Positions 1 to 8,853 of a DNA stretch of 64,000 nt are shown here, piece by piece. How positions within the stretch are numbered: the stretch's first letter is position 1; each line of letters starts with the position of its first letter. Where the stretch lies: the NCBI RefSeq assembly GCF_010093345.1, contig NZ_PDWT01000009.1:23389-87388 (forward strand), in the 5' to 3' direction. The DNA is from Pseudoxanthomonas yeongjuensis. GTDB lineage: Bacteria > Pseudomonadota > Gammaproteobacteria > Xanthomonadales > Xanthomonadaceae. The position numbers and the translations under genes were made by a program. Below the pieces are notes generated by a model that saw only the letters and a program-made list of their open reading frames with translations, did no database searches and had not been told where the DNA came from.

Positions 1-45
1 GGTTCAAGGAAAATGGGCGTCAGGCACAAATCTGGAGCGGGTGCG

Positions 46-954
46 ATGTCGGTGGAAAGCACAACGGTGGCGCTGGCCGGGAAGCCTGCGACGCTTGCCC
101 GCGACTGGCGCACTCCGCTGGAATTGCTGCTGCTGGGCGCCATCTGGGGTGGCTCGTTCCTGTTCATGCGGATCGCGGCCAAACCATTCGGCGCCTTCGC
201 TCTGGTCGATATCCGCCTGGCTTTGGGCGCGCTGGTCCTGCTGCCGTTCCTGTGGCGGGATCGCACCTCGATCGCGCGCTCGATGTGGCCGAAGCTGGCG
301 ATCATCGGTCTGATCAATTCGGCCATTCCCTTCCTTCTGTTCGCCTGGGCCGCGCAGCGTGCGCCCGCGGCCATCGGTGCGATCTGCAATGCGATGACCG
401 TGCTGTTCGCGGCGTTGGTCGCCTTCGTGTTCTATGGCGAGAAAATCGGCCTGCGCCGGAGCCTGGCGTTGCTGACCGGCTTCGCCGGCGTGGTCGTGCT
501 GGCCAGCGGCAAGATCGGGGGCATGAGCATCGGCGGCGCGGTGCTGGCGGGCGCGACCGCGGCCCTGCTGTACGGCTTCGGCGTGAACCTGGTGCGCAGG
601 CACATGGGCCATATCCCTCCGGCCGCGGCCGCGGCGGCGACGCTGGGTTGTTCGGCGCTGTTGCTGTTGCCGTTCGCGGCCAGCTACTGGCCCGATCATC
701 CGATCCCGGTGCTGGCCTGGGGCAGCGTGCTGGCGCTCGGCGTGGTCTGCACCGGCTACGCCTTCCTGCTGTATTACCGCCTGATCCAGCGTATCGGTCC
801 GGCACGCGCGGCGACGGTGACTTACCTGGTGCCGTTGTTCGGCGCGGCCTTCGCCTGGTTGTTCCTGGGCGAACCGGTGACGCCGACCATGATCGCGGCC
901 GGCCTGCTGATCCTGGGCAGCGTGGCGGCAAGCCAGCGTACGGCGGCCAAGTGA
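46..954 (+). CDS. EamA/DMT-family drug/metabolite transporter
   Basis: Inner-membrane permease of about 302 residues with ten hydrophobic segments, the usual size and two-repeat layout of the EamA (DMT) superfamily. The first segment carries the typical WGGSFLFMRIA-type start of repeat one, and repeat two ends with a FLGEPVTPTM motif. The substrate cannot be told from sequence. I start it at the ATG at 46, which has GGAG eight bases upstream; an in-frame ATG at 13 would add 11 residues with no membrane character. Its stop overlaps the GTG start of the next small gene, so the two are probably co-translated. Confidence 0.88.
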   Translation: MSVESTTVALAGKPATLARDWRTPLELLLLGAIWGGSFLFMRIAAKPFGAFALVDIRLALGALVLLPFLWRDRTSIARSMWPKLAIIGLINSAIPFLLFAWAAQRAPAAIGAICNAMTVLFAALVAFVFYGEKIGLRRSLALLTGFAGVVVLASGKIGGMSIGGAVLAGATAALLYGFGVNLVRRHMGHIPPAAAAAATLGCSALLLLPFAASYWPDHPIPVLAWGSVLALGVVCTGYAFLLYYRLIQRIGPARAATVTYLVPLFGAAFAWLFLGEPVTPTMIAAGLLILGSVAASQRTAAK

Positions 955-1181
955 GCGCGCGTGCCGGAGTGCAGAAGCGGGTGGTATTCGATTTCGAGAT
1001 CGACTTCAGCAACGGCGGCGGCCTGCAGGGGCAGGAGTTCCGCCTGGATATCGAAGGCGACGACATTGCCGATATGGAGCTCGCCGATTACATCGTTAAC
1101 GACATGCGCTTGTTGATGGTCGGCGCGGTGCGGATCCGCAACAAGCGGATCATCGAAGAAGCGCACAAGCGGATCGCGTGA
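951..1181 (+). CDS. small conserved hypothetical protein (76 aa)
   Basis: Short soluble acidic protein beginning at a GTG that overlaps the transporter stop codon (GTGA). The overlap and continuous coding character argue that it is real. Visible features are an alternating N-terminal strand region (VVFDFEIDFSNGGG) and a basic C-terminal helix (RIRNKRIIEEAHKR). No signal peptide or membrane segment is present. I recognise no catalytic motif and assign no function; the overlap suggests only shared expression with the transporter. Confidence 0.65.
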   Translation: MSARAGVQKRVVFDFEIDFSNGGGLQGQEFRLDIEGDDIADMELADYIVNDMRLLMVGAVRIRNKRIIEEAHKRIA

Positions 1182-1191
1182 AATCCTTGAT

Positions 1192-1217
1192 GTCATCCCC
1201 GCTTTCGCGGGGGCGAC
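1192..1217. repeat. REP-like palindrome between convergent genes
   Basis: The sequence GTCATCCCCGC-TTTC-GCGGGGGCGAC forms a six-base CCCCGC/GCGGGG stem. It is the same GTCATCCCCGC type repeat seen near 7899 and 44011-44081. It lies in the short gap between two convergent genes and may also limit read-through. Confidence 0.6.
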
Positions 1218-1239
1218 GAATTCTTGGTGCGCGTATGCC

Positions 1240-2169
1240 TCACTTCTTTGCAACGCGCACCGGCAACGGCACATTGCACAAGTCGATATGCCCGGCCGGA
1301 CGCTTGTAGAAATCGTCGCGACGGTTGCGGCGCGCTTCGGTCGCTTCGACAAACGTTTTGCTGTCGGTGCGTAGCAACTGCAGCGGGACGCGTTCGGCTT
1401 CGGGCAGCTCGCTTGCGAGCTTGATCGACTTGATCGTGGTGCGCAGTTCGGGCTTCTCGTAGAAACCCATCGGCGCAGGTCCGCGCGGAATCACGCTGAG
1501 CAACTCCATGCCCTGCACGACGCGGCCGACCACGGTGATGTTGTCGTCCAGCTGGCGCGGCGACTGCCCATCGACCACATAGAGTTCGGCGCCGATGCTG
1601 CTGTCTTCGTCATTGTTGCGGCCTGCGCCCAGGGTCCCGTAGCAGTGGGCCAGCCAGGTGGTGGCGGCCTTGGGGTCGTGTCCCACCGGGAAGCCATCGA
1701 CGAAGCCCACCTGCGGCGCCCAGCCGTCGCTGTCGGGCAGGCGGTCGAATGCGAGGCCGGCCGAAGCGCGGTGGAATTCGGCCGGCAGTTTCTTCTTCGC
1801 CGTTCCCAGCGATCGCGCCTTGGCCGGGTCGTCGCCATCGGGATCGCCGAACTGCACGACGAAATTGTCCTGCGAACGGTAGATGCTCAACCCGTCCCAG
1901 AAATGCTCACGGGCCAGGGTGCGGATGTTGGCGACATGCTCGGGCGCGAACTGCGGGGCCAGCTCGATGACGACGCGGCCGGATTCCAGTTCCAGGTAGA
2001 GAGTGTTCGCCGGGTCCAGCGTGCGCCAGGCATCGGCCGGTGCGGCATCGATGATTTCCTGCGCGCTTTTATACTTGGCGGGTTCCGCTGCGATGGCCGG
2101 TGCCGAAGCGGGCAGGGCGGCCAGGCCCAGGGACAACAAACTGGAGAACAGCAGGGTGCGTGCGGGCAT
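1240..2169 (-). CDS. secreted cyclophilin-type peptidyl-prolyl isomerase
   Basis: Predicted exported peptidyl-prolyl cis-trans isomerase of 309 residues. The chosen start gives a clear signal peptide ([22 protein letters not shown], cut near AIAAEP); the longer frame upstream to 2259 lacks signal features. The cyclophilin core lies at roughly residues 55-240, with [18 protein letters not shown] at its start, [12 protein letters not shown] as the barrel signature and a [10 protein letters not shown] segment near its end. About 70 residues follow the domain, longer than a minimal PpiA/PpiB. It probably folds periplasmic proteins. A terminator of the neighbouring gene lies just upstream of its start. 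Confidence 0.87.
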   Translation of the reverse strand: MPARTLLFSSLLSLGLAALPASAPAIAAEPAKYKSAQEIIDAAPADAWRTLDPANTLYLELESGRVVIELAPQFAPEHVANIRTLAREHFWDGLSIYRSQDNFVVQFGDPDGDDPAKARSLGTAKKKLPAEFHRASAGLAFDRLPDSDGWAPQVGFVDGFPVGHDPKAATTWLAHCYGTLGAGRNNDEDSSIGAELYVVDGQSPRQLDDNITVVGRVVQGMELLSVIPRGPAPMGFYEKPELRTTIKSIKLASELPEAERVPLQLLRTDSKTFVEATEARRNRRDDFYKRPAGHIDLCNVPLPVRVAKK

Positions 2170-2223
2170 GGCGGGATTTCCCGTGAAGAGTGCGGTCGAT
2201 TCTACGGCTACTCGCGGCGCACG

Positions 2224-2249
2224 AAAAACGGGCCGCGTCGGCGGCCCGT
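2224..2249 (-). terminator. rho-independent terminator of the glucose dehydrogenase gene
   Basis: Nine-base stem ACGGGCCGC/GCGGCCCGT with a four-base loop. On the minus strand it is followed by TTTTTCG. It sits about 20 bases past the stop codon at 2272. Confidence 0.8.
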
Positions 2250-2271
2250 TCGTCTGCACTCATGCACCCGC

Positions 2272-4731
2272 CTATTTCGGCAGCGCGTAGGCGATCACGT
2301 AGTCGCCTTCCTTCGTCTCCATGAAGTGATGGCCGCCGGCCATGATCACCAGGTACTGGCGTCCGCCGGCCTCGTACACCATCGGCGTGGCCTGGCCGCC
2401 GGCGGGCAGCTTGTCCTGCCACACGGTCTCGCCGGTATCGATATCGATGGCGCGGATGAGGTCGTCGGTGGCCGCGGCGATGAAGACCAGTCCGCCGGCG
2501 GTCACCGCGGCGCCGCCATTGTTCGGCGTGCCGATTTCGATCGGCAAACCGGAGTGGATGCCGAACGGGCCATTGCCGCGGGCGCTGCCGAACGGGCGAT
2601 CCCACAGGGTCTTGCCGGTCTTCAGATCCACTGCGCGGATGCCGCCATACGGCGGCTGCTTGCACAGCAGCTTGGTGAAGGGCAGGCGCCAGCCGGCATT
2701 GACGTTGATCGCGTAAGGCGTGCCGATCTGCGGATCGCCCGCGCCTTCGGCACCGCCCGCGTCGCCGCGCACCTGGTCGCGCGGAGCCCACCCCAACCTG
2801 TCGGCTTCGGCGCGCGGCACCAGCAGGTTGTAGTTGGGCATGTCGTTGTAGTTGGCGACGATGATTCCGCGCGCAGTGTCGATCGCGATCCCGCCCCAGT
2901 CCGAGCCACCGTTGTAACTGGGATATTCGATGGAATGGCGATCCGCGGTCGGTGGCGTGTAGAAACCGCCGTAACTGGCGCGGCGGAACTGCAGGCGGCA
3001 GACCAGCTGGTCCAGCGGGGTCATGCCCCACATGTCGCGTTCGGTCAGATCGTCCTTGCGCAGCGTATGGTAGAGCGAGAACGGCTGGGTCTTGCTGCGC
3101 TTGTCCGGCTCGACGCCGCCTTGCGGCACCGCGCGTTCCTCCACGCCCACCAACGGCTTGCCGCTGCGGCGGTCGAGCACATAGATGTCGCCCTGCTTGC
3201 TGGGCAACACGATCGCCGGCACCGGGCCGTTGACGGTGGGGAAATCCACCAGCGTGCCCTGCGAACCCAGGTCGTAGTCCCACACATCGATGTGGGTGGT
3301 CTGGAAATGCCATGCCGGTTTGCCGGTGGTCACGTCCAGCGCGACCAGCGAGGTGCCGTACTCGTTTTCCGGCGCGGTGCGCGAGCCGCTGAAGTAGTCG
3401 GCGCCGGAATTGCCCATCGGCAGATAGACAAGGCCCAGTTGTTCGTCGCCCGAGGCGGTGGTCCACATGTTGGGCGTGCCGCGGGTATAGGTCTGGCCCG
3501 GTGGCGGCAGGCCGTTGATCGCCGGATTGGCCAGATCCCAGGCCCAGCGCAACTGGCCGGTGACCGCGTCGTAGCCCTGGATCACGCCCGAGGGCGCGTA
3601 GCGGTATTGCCCGTCCAGCACCTGGTGCCCGGTCACCACCACGCCACGCACGATGGTCGGTGGCGAAGTGATCGAGACCATGCCCGGAAAGGTGTCGCCC
3701 ATGCCGGCGGTGATGTCGACCTGGCCGTTGTTGCCGAAGCCGGCGCACGGCTTGCCGTTGCGCGCATCGACCGCGATCAACCGGCCATCCAGGGTGCCTT
3801 CGATGATGCGGGTCTCGCAGATGGGGTCGGGCGGCGCCACCGGCGGTGGTGGCGGACCGGGATTGGTGCTGGCCAGCGAAGGCGGATTGTCGGGCAGCGG
3901 AGGAACCGGTGTTTCGTAATAGGCCACGCCGCGGCAGGCCGCGGTGTAGGGAATGGACTCGTCCTTCACCTTCGGATCGTAGCGCCACAACTGTTTGCCG
4001 GTGGTCGCCTGCAATGCGATCAGCTGGTTGCGCGCGGTGCACAGGTAGACGGTGTCGCCGATCTTCAGCGGCGTGGTCTCCGCGCCCCAGCGATGGCCCG
4101 GCAGATCGCCGGTGCGGAATTCCCAGGCGCGCGCCAGGGTGGCCACGTTGTCGCGATTGATCTGCTTGAGCGGCGAGTAGCGGGTGGCGTCGTAGCCGCG
4201 TCCATACGCCGTCCAGTCGCCATCGGCCTGCGGCGTGAGCGACGAGGCCGTCGACGCATTCGTCGCTTGCGGTCCGGGGCCGATCGCCGGAGTCACGTAA
4301 TAGGGTTTGAACGCGAGCGCGAAAGCCGCCACGAAAATCGCGGCGAGGGAAGCCGCGCAAAGCCGCGACAGTGTTTTCGATACCGGACGCCGCAGGCGCG
4401 GCGCCAGCAGGGCGACGAAGAAACCGAATGCCGTGACCAGTCCCATGCGCGGCACCCAGCGCCAGTAATCCGATCCGGATTCCCAGATCGTCCACAGCAA
4501 GGTGCCGACGAACACCAGTACGTACCACCAGAAGCCGCTGCTGCGCGCGCGGATCAACTGCACACCCGATACCAGCATGCCGACGCCGGCCAGCAGGTAA
4601 TACCAGGAACCGCCGAGCGCGATCAGCCAGCCACCGCCTGCCGCCAGTGCAAGTCCTGTCAGCGCGATGAGCAGACCGAGTAGCGGCAGCAACCAATGAC
4701 CCTTGTGAGAATGGCTGTCGTGATTCGGCAT
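2272..4731 (-). CDS. gcd: membrane-bound PQQ-dependent glucose (quinate/shikimate-type) dehydrogenase
   Basis: Large quinoprotein of 819 residues that oxidises glucose or a related polyol/cyclitol in the periplasm and passes electrons to ubiquinone. The N-terminal 140 residues contain five hydrophobic segments, the membrane anchor typical of the glucose/quinate/shikimate family. The rest is a repeated beta-propeller with W-motif blades such as TGKQLWRYDP, TGQLRWAWDL, TGKPAWHFQT and TGKTLWDRPF. A GDIYVLDRRSGKPLVGVEE segment and the C-terminal GGRQYLVIMAGGHHFM block are characteristic. Glucose is the likeliest substrate, but quinate or shikimate cannot be excluded. No PQQ synthesis genes are in the window. 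Confidence 0.9.
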   Translation of the reverse strand: MPNHDSHSHKGHWLLPLLGLLIALTGLALAAGGGWLIALGGSWYYLLAGVGMLVSGVQLIRARSSGFWWYVLVFVGTLLWTIWESGSDYWRWVPRMGLVTAFGFFVALLAPRLRRPVSKTLSRLCAASLAAIFVAAFALAFKPYYVTPAIGPGPQATNASTASSLTPQADGDWTAYGRGYDATRYSPLKQINRDNVATLARAWEFRTGDLPGHRWGAETTPLKIGDTVYLCTARNQLIALQATTGKQLWRYDPKVKDESIPYTAACRGVAYYETPVPPLPDNPPSLASTNPGPPPPPVAPPDPICETRIIEGTLDGRLIAVDARNGKPCAGFGNNGQVDITAGMGDTFPGMVSITSPPTIVRGVVVTGHQVLDGQYRYAPSGVIQGYDAVTGQLRWAWDLANPAINGLPPPGQTYTRGTPNMWTTASGDEQLGLVYLPMGNSGADYFSGSRTAPENEYGTSLVALDVTTGKPAWHFQTTHIDVWDYDLGSQGTLVDFPTVNGPVPAIVLPSKQGDIYVLDRRSGKPLVGVEERAVPQGGVEPDKRSKTQPFSLYHTLRKDDLTERDMWGMTPLDQLVCRLQFRRASYGGFYTPPTADRHSIEYPSYNGGSDWGGIAIDTARGIIVANYNDMPNYNLLVPRAEADRLGWAPRDQVRGDAGGAEGAGDPQIGTPYAINVNAGWRLPFTKLLCKQPPYGGIRAVDLKTGKTLWDRPFGSARGNGPFGIHSGLPIEIGTPNNGGAAVTAGGLVFIAAATDDLIRAIDIDTGETVWQDKLPAGGQATPMVYEAGGRQYLVIMAGGHHFMETKEGDYVIAYALPK

Positions 4732-4910
4732 GAGGCGTCCTCAGGTTAAGGAAACAAGGATTTGCGGCCCGAGTCTACGCCGCACGATCGGCGGGCGGCG
4801 CTGCGCTGAAACAACCTCTCGGGGCGGCGGTTCTTCGCGGGCAAAGTATTCAAGGCCACGATGCGAAGCGGGATAGCGCCATGCCTGGCGATACCCCCAC
4901 TAATGGCACA

Positions 4911-4938
4911 TTCGCTATACGTAACTAAGCAATAGTAT
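4911..4938 (+). promoter_or_regulatory. possible promoter/operator of the padR operon
   Basis: TTCGCT and TAGTAT hexamers are separated by 16 bases, with an ATAC-N14-GTAT inverted repeat overlapping the same bases (4917-4938). An autoregulatory PadR site here is plausible. The match to consensus is weak and the call is inference. Confidence 0.3.
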
Positions 4939-4976
4939 TCCCTCCAACCTAGCGGCCCCACCGCAAGGGAGGGGCC

Positions 4977-5342
4977 ATGAGCGAATCCGAGCTGCATCTC
5001 AAGAAGTTCCAGAAAGAGCTCAGCACCGGCACCGTGTCGCTGGTACTGCTGGCGGTACTCTCGAAGGCGCCGGAGCCGATGTACGGCTACCTGATCGCCA
5101 AGCAACTCGAGCGCGTGGGCGAAGGCGTGCTCAGCGGCAAGCAGAGCGCGCTGTATCCGGTGCTGAGGAATCTTGAGGGCGCGGGGCTGCTGGAAAGTTT
5201 CGTCGAGCCTTCGATGTCCGGCCCGCCGCGACGCTACTACCGAATTACCGAAGCAGGGCGAACCACCCTGCTTGAATGGGTCGCCGCCTGGCGCGCGACC
5301 CGCGACTCCGTCGATTCCGTCCTGCTGGGGATACTCGAATGA
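4977..5342 (+). CDS. PadR-family transcriptional regulator
   Basis: 121-residue winged-helix regulator. The core has the PadR pattern: a first helix leading to VSLVLLAVLSKAPEPMYGYLI, then SALYPVLRNLEGAGLLES as recognition helix, and PRRYYRITEAGRTTLLEW as the wing. A strong AAGGGAGGGG ribosome site precedes the ATG. Its stop overlaps the start of the next gene (ATGA). This regulator-plus-HAAS/DUF1700 membrane protein pairing is common and usually means the regulator controls its own operon. Confidence 0.92.
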   Translation: MSESELHLKKFQKELSTGTVSLVLLAVLSKAPEPMYGYLIAKQLERVGEGVLSGKQSALYPVLRNLEGAGLLESFVEPSMSGPPRRYYRITEAGRTTLLEWVAAWRATRDSVDSVLLGILE

Positions 5343-6247
5343 ACGCCAAGATCCTGCCCACCACCATTCCCGAATACCTGGAACAATTGCGTGCCGCGCT
5401 GCGCGATGCCGACCCGGCCATGGTCCAGGACGCGCTGTACGACGCAGAGGAATACCTGCGTTCGGAACTCGCCGAACAATCCGGCAAGAGCGAGGCGGAA
5501 GTGATCGCCTCGGTCGCCGGCAGCTACGGCGCACCCGAAGAGGTCGCCGAGATCTATCGCGACACCGAAGTCACGGTCAACCGCGCCCTGCGCGCGCCTG
5601 CGCCGCGCAAGCGCGAGTCGGCGCTCGGCAAGTTCTTCGGCGTCGTCGTCGATCCGCGCACCTACGGCGCGCTGTTCTACATGCTGCTGTCGCTGGCCAC
5701 CGGCATCGTCTACTTCACCGTGGTCACCACCGGCGCCAGCCTGTCGCTGGGCCTGCTGATCCTGATCATCGGCATTCCGCTGCTGGTGCTGTTCCTGGCC
5801 CTGATCCGGGTGCTGTCGCTGGTCGAAGGACGTATCGTGGAAACGCTGCTGGGCGAACGCATGCCACGCAGGCCGCTGTACACACAGCGCGGCAAGGGCT
5901 GGCTGGAGCGGATCAAGGAGATCTTCACCGACGGCCGCACCTGGACCGCGATGCTGTATTTCCTGCTGATGCTGCCGCTGGGCATCGCCTACTTCACCAC
6001 TGCGGTCACCCTGCTGAGCACGTCGCTGGCCTTCATCGCCGCACCCTTCGGTTATTTCTTCGCCAATGGCAACTATGGAATGACCATTGGCGATTACGAC
6101 GTGGTCGCGAACGCGCCCTGGCTGTTGCCGCTGATGTCGATCGCCGGCGTGGTGCTGCTGTTCGCCACCCTGCATCTGGCGCGCGGCATCGGCAGGCTGC
6201 ATGGCTTGCTGGCCAAGCACCTGCTGGTGCGCAGTGCGGTGGTTTGA
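5339..6247 (+). CDS. HAAS/sensor-domain membrane protein partnered with PadR
   Basis: 302-residue membrane protein. Residues 1-75 form a soluble helical HAAS-like domain (PEYLEQLRAALRDADPAMVQDALYDAEEYL; VAGSYGAPEEVAEIY). Two pairs of hydrophobic segments follow (about 110-165 and 215-295), separated by a cytoplasmic linker. The duplicated hydrophobic blocks resemble the putative sensor domain often annotated with PadR partners. Translation is coupled to padR by a four-base overlap. A role in envelope sensing is inferred from the pairing only. Confidence 0.75.
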   Translation: MNAKILPTTIPEYLEQLRAALRDADPAMVQDALYDAEEYLRSELAEQSGKSEAEVIASVAGSYGAPEEVAEIYRDTEVTVNRALRAPAPRKRESALGKFFGVVVDPRTYGALFYMLLSLATGIVYFTVVTTGASLSLGLLILIIGIPLLVLFLALIRVLSLVEGRIVETLLGERMPRRPLYTQRGKGWLERIKEIFTDGRTWTAMLYFLLMLPLGIAYFTTAVTLLSTSLAFIAAPFGYFFANGNYGMTIGDYDVVANAPWLLPLMSIAGVVLLFATLHLARGIGRLHGLLAKHLLVRSAVV

Positions 6248-6328
6248 GGGCGAGGAGCGAGAAGCGAGGAACGAGTGGAAGCAAGGAGCTTCTACTCGTT
6301 CCTCGTTCCTCTCCACTCGTTCCTGCCC
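6248..6328. repeat. inverted GAGGAACGAG-type heptamer repeat between convergent genes
   Basis: Units of the type GAGGAGC-GAGAAGC-GAGGAAC-GAGTGG are followed by an inverted copy (CTACTCGTTCCTCGTTCCTC). They can form a long imperfect hairpin between the convergent membrane-protein and depolymerase genes. The same heptamer family recurs at 7966-8000 and 8631-8700. Confidence 0.6.
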
Positions 6329-7573
6329 CTAAGCGTACTTCGCGATGAAATCCCGCACGTCCGGATACACCACTTCGCGCCAGCGACGGCCGCTGAAGAT
6401 GCCGTAGTGGCCGGCGCCTTTCACGGTGAGGTGCTGGTGTTTCGCTTTGGGAATTCCGGTGCACAGATCGTGCGCGGCGGCGGTCTGGCCCAGGCCGGAG
6501 ATATCGTCGAGTTCGCCTTCGATGCTCAGCAACGCGGTCTTCCTGATCGCCGCCGGATTCACCCGTTCGCCCTTGATCTTCCAGGTGCCGCGCGGCAGCG
6601 AGAACTCCTGGAACACGGTGCGGATGGTGTCCAGGTAATACTCGGCGGGCATATCCAATACCGCGTTGTATTCGTCGTAGAACCTGCGATGCGAATCGGC
6701 GTCTTCCAGATCGCCCTTGACCAGGTCGGCGTAGAAGTCCCAGTGCGACATGAAATGCCGGCTAGGATTCATGGCGATGAAGCCGGCGTGCTGCAGGAAA
6801 CCCGGATACACCGCGCGGCCGTGGCCCGGGTACGACGCGGGCACGGTGTGGATCACGTTGTTCTCGAACCACGACAACGGGTTCTTGGTGGCCAGGTCGT
6901 TGACCTGGGTGGGGCTGTGGCGGGCGTCGATCGGCCCGCCCATCATCACCAGCGACCGCGGCGTGGCTTCGCCGCGCGCGGCCATCAGCGAGACCGCGGC
7001 CAGCACCGGCACGGTCGGCTGGCATACGCTGATCACATGCAGGTTGTCGGCGCCGATGTGGCGGATGAAGTCCTCGATGGTGGCGACGTAATCGTCGAGG
7101 CCGAACTCGCCTTCCGCCGCCGGCACCAGGCGCGCGTCGATCCATTCGGTCACATAGACCTTGTGGTCGCGCAGCAGGGTGCGCACGGTGTCGCGCAGCA
7201 GCGTGGCGTGGTGGCCGGACAGCGGCGCGACCACCAGCACCGCCGGTTCCTTCTTCATCGCGGCGATGCTTTTCGCTTCATCGGTATAACGCTTGAAGCG
7301 CAGCAGCCGGCAGAACGGGGTGGCGAGGATTTCCTGCTCGATCACGGGAATGGCCGCGCCATCCACCTCGATCCTGTGGATGTCCCACGGCGGTTTTTCG
7401 TAATCCTTGCCGAGGCGGTGCATCAGTTCGTTGCCGGCGGCGATACGGTCGGCGCCGGGCAGGGCGGAAAGCCAGCTGTTGGGATCGGAGAAGAGCTTGG
7501 CGTTGGCCCCCGCCTGGTGGATCCAGGGGGCCATCCAGTTGCGGTTAAATTCGTGCCATTGATAAAGCATCAT
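6329..7573 (-). CDS. phaZ: intracellular polyhydroxyalkanoate (PHB) depolymerase
   Basis: 414-residue cytoplasmic enzyme that hydrolyses stored poly-3-hydroxybutyrate granules. It has the PHB_depo_C family layout: an N-terminal MMLYQWHEFNRNW start, the alpha/beta-hydrolase core and a C-terminal GAGHYGIFSGRRWREVVYP block with the catalytic His. The nucleophile region reads VISVCQPTVPV. The position of Cys where most lipases have Ser is typical of intracellular PhaZ1 enzymes. The frame extends about 120 codons upstream, but through repeat DNA, so I start at the double Met at 7573. No PHB synthase is in the window. Confidence 0.9.
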   Translation of the reverse strand: MMLYQWHEFNRNWMAPWIHQAGANAKLFSDPNSWLSALPGADRIAAGNELMHRLGKDYEKPPWDIHRIEVDGAAIPVIEQEILATPFCRLLRFKRYTDEAKSIAAMKKEPAVLVVAPLSGHHATLLRDTVRTLLRDHKVYVTEWIDARLVPAAEGEFGLDDYVATIEDFIRHIGADNLHVISVCQPTVPVLAAVSLMAARGEATPRSLVMMGGPIDARHSPTQVNDLATKNPLSWFENNVIHTVPASYPGHGRAVYPGFLQHAGFIAMNPSRHFMSHWDFYADLVKGDLEDADSHRRFYDEYNAVLDMPAEYYLDTIRTVFQEFSLPRGTWKIKGERVNPAAIRKTALLSIEGELDDISGLGQTAAAHDLCTGIPKAKHQHLTVKGAGHYGIFSGRRWREVVYPDVRDFIAKYA

Positions 7574-8036
7574 CGTGGGGCGGGTCCTGCGGAAGGCGGG
7601 TTGCTGCGTCGCAGCATACCGCAAAGCCGATTCGGGCTCTTCACCTTGCCCAGACGGCGTGCAGGGAAGCTGTTTCGACACCGCCCTTGCCCGCGCAGCG
7701 GGTAGGGGAGGCTGGGAGGGGCTCTTGCTCATGCTTGCTTGTCTTCCCGACCTGTCATGACCAGCCATTCGGCTGTTGAAAGCCCCGCGCAGAGCCTGCC
7801 CTCGAATGCTGTAGTCGGGGGCGGGAATCGCTCTGGCTCTTCGTTCCTGGTACAGCGGAAATTCGCCTCCCTCCAAAGCAACAGCAAGAACAAGAGCGAT
7901 TCCCGCCTGCGCGGGAATGACGAGCAAAGGCTAAAGGCAAAGGCTAAAGGCAAAGGCGTTACGCTTTCCTCACTCCTCGTTCCTCGTTCCTCGTTCTTCA
8001 CCTCCCCCAACCCTCCCTGCCACGCAAGGAAGGGAG
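7574..8036. repeat. 463-base intergenic region packed with short repeats
   Basis: No gene is supported here. It contains the element TGACCAGCCATTCGGCTGTTGAAAGCC (7758-7784, partial copy at 44111-44134), a REP palindrome ATTCCCGC-CTG-CGCGGGAAT (7899-7917), a direct double AAAGGCTAAAGGC run (about 7926-7955), and a CTCGTTC heptamer run (7966-8000) that is an inverted copy of the array at 8631-8700. Confidence 0.6.
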
Positions 8037-8627
8037 CTAAGAGCCCTCCAGTGCGGAAACCTGATCGGCCAGCGATGGCGACAGCCAGCAATGCGATCCC
8101 AGCCCGCGCAGGCCATGGGCGTTGAACTGCTTGCGGTACCAGGACGCGGCGCGGGGCTGGAAGCCGACGTGGTCGCCTTCGAATTCGTCCTCGCGGGCGA
8201 AGGTTTCCAGGAAAGCCACGCCGCCGCACAGTTCCGCCAGCCCCGGCAAGCCGCGTTGCAACTCGCGCGCAGGCAGGTAATGCAGCACATCCGCGCAGAC
8301 CAGCAGGTCGACGGGCGGGCAGGGGCGCAACCGGGCGAAATCGCCGAAGTGCGCGTAGTGCAGGTTGCGTCGCGGGCCGTATTTCGAGATCGCGAATTCG
8401 CTGCTGTCGAAACCCAGGTAGCGCAGCTTCGGACGCAATTTCAGCAGCGGCGCGCGCCATGCGCCTTCGCCACAGCCGATGTCCAGCACGCTGCGGATCG
8501 GGCGTTCCAGGTAGTACTCGGCGCAGGACACCGCCAAGGCCACCTTGCGCGCCAGGCGCTGCGGGCCGCCGATGTCGCCGCGGCGGTACCAGTGCTGGAA
8601 GTAGTTTTCGTCGTATTGTTTTTGCAT
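8037..8627 (-). CDS. class I SAM-dependent methyltransferase (NodS-like)
   Basis: 196-residue protein. Motif I is VLDIGCGEGAWRAPLL (about residues 50-65), followed by YLGFDSSEFAI (acidic ribose-binding residue) and DLLVCADVLHYLP as motif IV. The layout resembles small-molecule NodS/UbiG-type methyltransferases; the substrate is unknown. The heptamer array 8631-8700 starts four bases upstream of the ATG, so the leader is repeat DNA and has no ribosome site I can see. Inverted copies of the same repeat family lie on both sides of the gene, suggesting it moved as a cassette (inference). Confidence 0.75.
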   Translation of the reverse strand: MQKQYDENYFQHWYRRGDIGGPQRLARKVALAVSCAEYYLERPIRSVLDIGCGEGAWRAPLLKLRPKLRYLGFDSSEFAISKYGPRRNLHYAHFGDFARLRPCPPVDLLVCADVLHYLPARELQRGLPGLAELCGGVAFLETFAREDEFEGDHVGFQPRAASWYRKQFNAHGLRGLGSHCWLSPSLADQVSALEGS

Positions 8628-8630
8628 TGG

Positions 8631-8700
8631 GGAGTGAGGAACGAGGAACGAGGAGTGAGGAGTGAGGAGTGAGGAGTGAGGAGTGAGGAGTGAGGAGTGA
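8631..8700. repeat. ten-unit heptanucleotide tandem array (GGAGTGA)n
   Basis: Ten consecutive seven-base units: one GGAGTGA, two GGAACGA, then seven GGAGTGA. The array directly abuts the methyltransferase start codon. Its flank GGGAAGCGTAACGC (8701-8714) matches, inverted, the flank of the 7966-8000 run. Slippage would change the leader length. Confidence 0.9.
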
Positions 8701-8738
8701 GGGAAGCGTAACGCTTTTGCCCGCCTTTGCCTTTGACC

Positions 8739-8768
8739 GTCATGAACAGCCGAATGGCTGTTCATGAC
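8739..8768. repeat. perfect 13-bp palindrome
   Basis: GTCATGAACAGCC and GGCTGTTCATGAC arms enclose the loop GAAT. The arms are related to the GACCAGCCATTCGGCTGTT elements at 7758 and 44111. It may be a REP-type hairpin rather than a terminator, since no T-run follows. Confidence 0.8.
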
Positions 8769-8853
8769 GAGCAAGAAAAACCGGAGTGACGAACGAAACA
8801 AGGCCGCATGGTCCGGGTTATCCTTGCCGCGACGATTCCATAGAGGAAAACGC

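Noticed and set aside
1645..4683. 1012-codon plus-strand frame antisense to cyclophilin and gcd
   Set aside because: Shadow of the minus-strand genes; His/Arg/Gly-rich sequence with no domain, while the antisense proteins are clear family members.
7631..8010. CRISPR-like appearance of repeats between phaZ and the methyltransferase
   Set aside because: Units are contiguous heptamers or palindromes without unique spacers of constant length.
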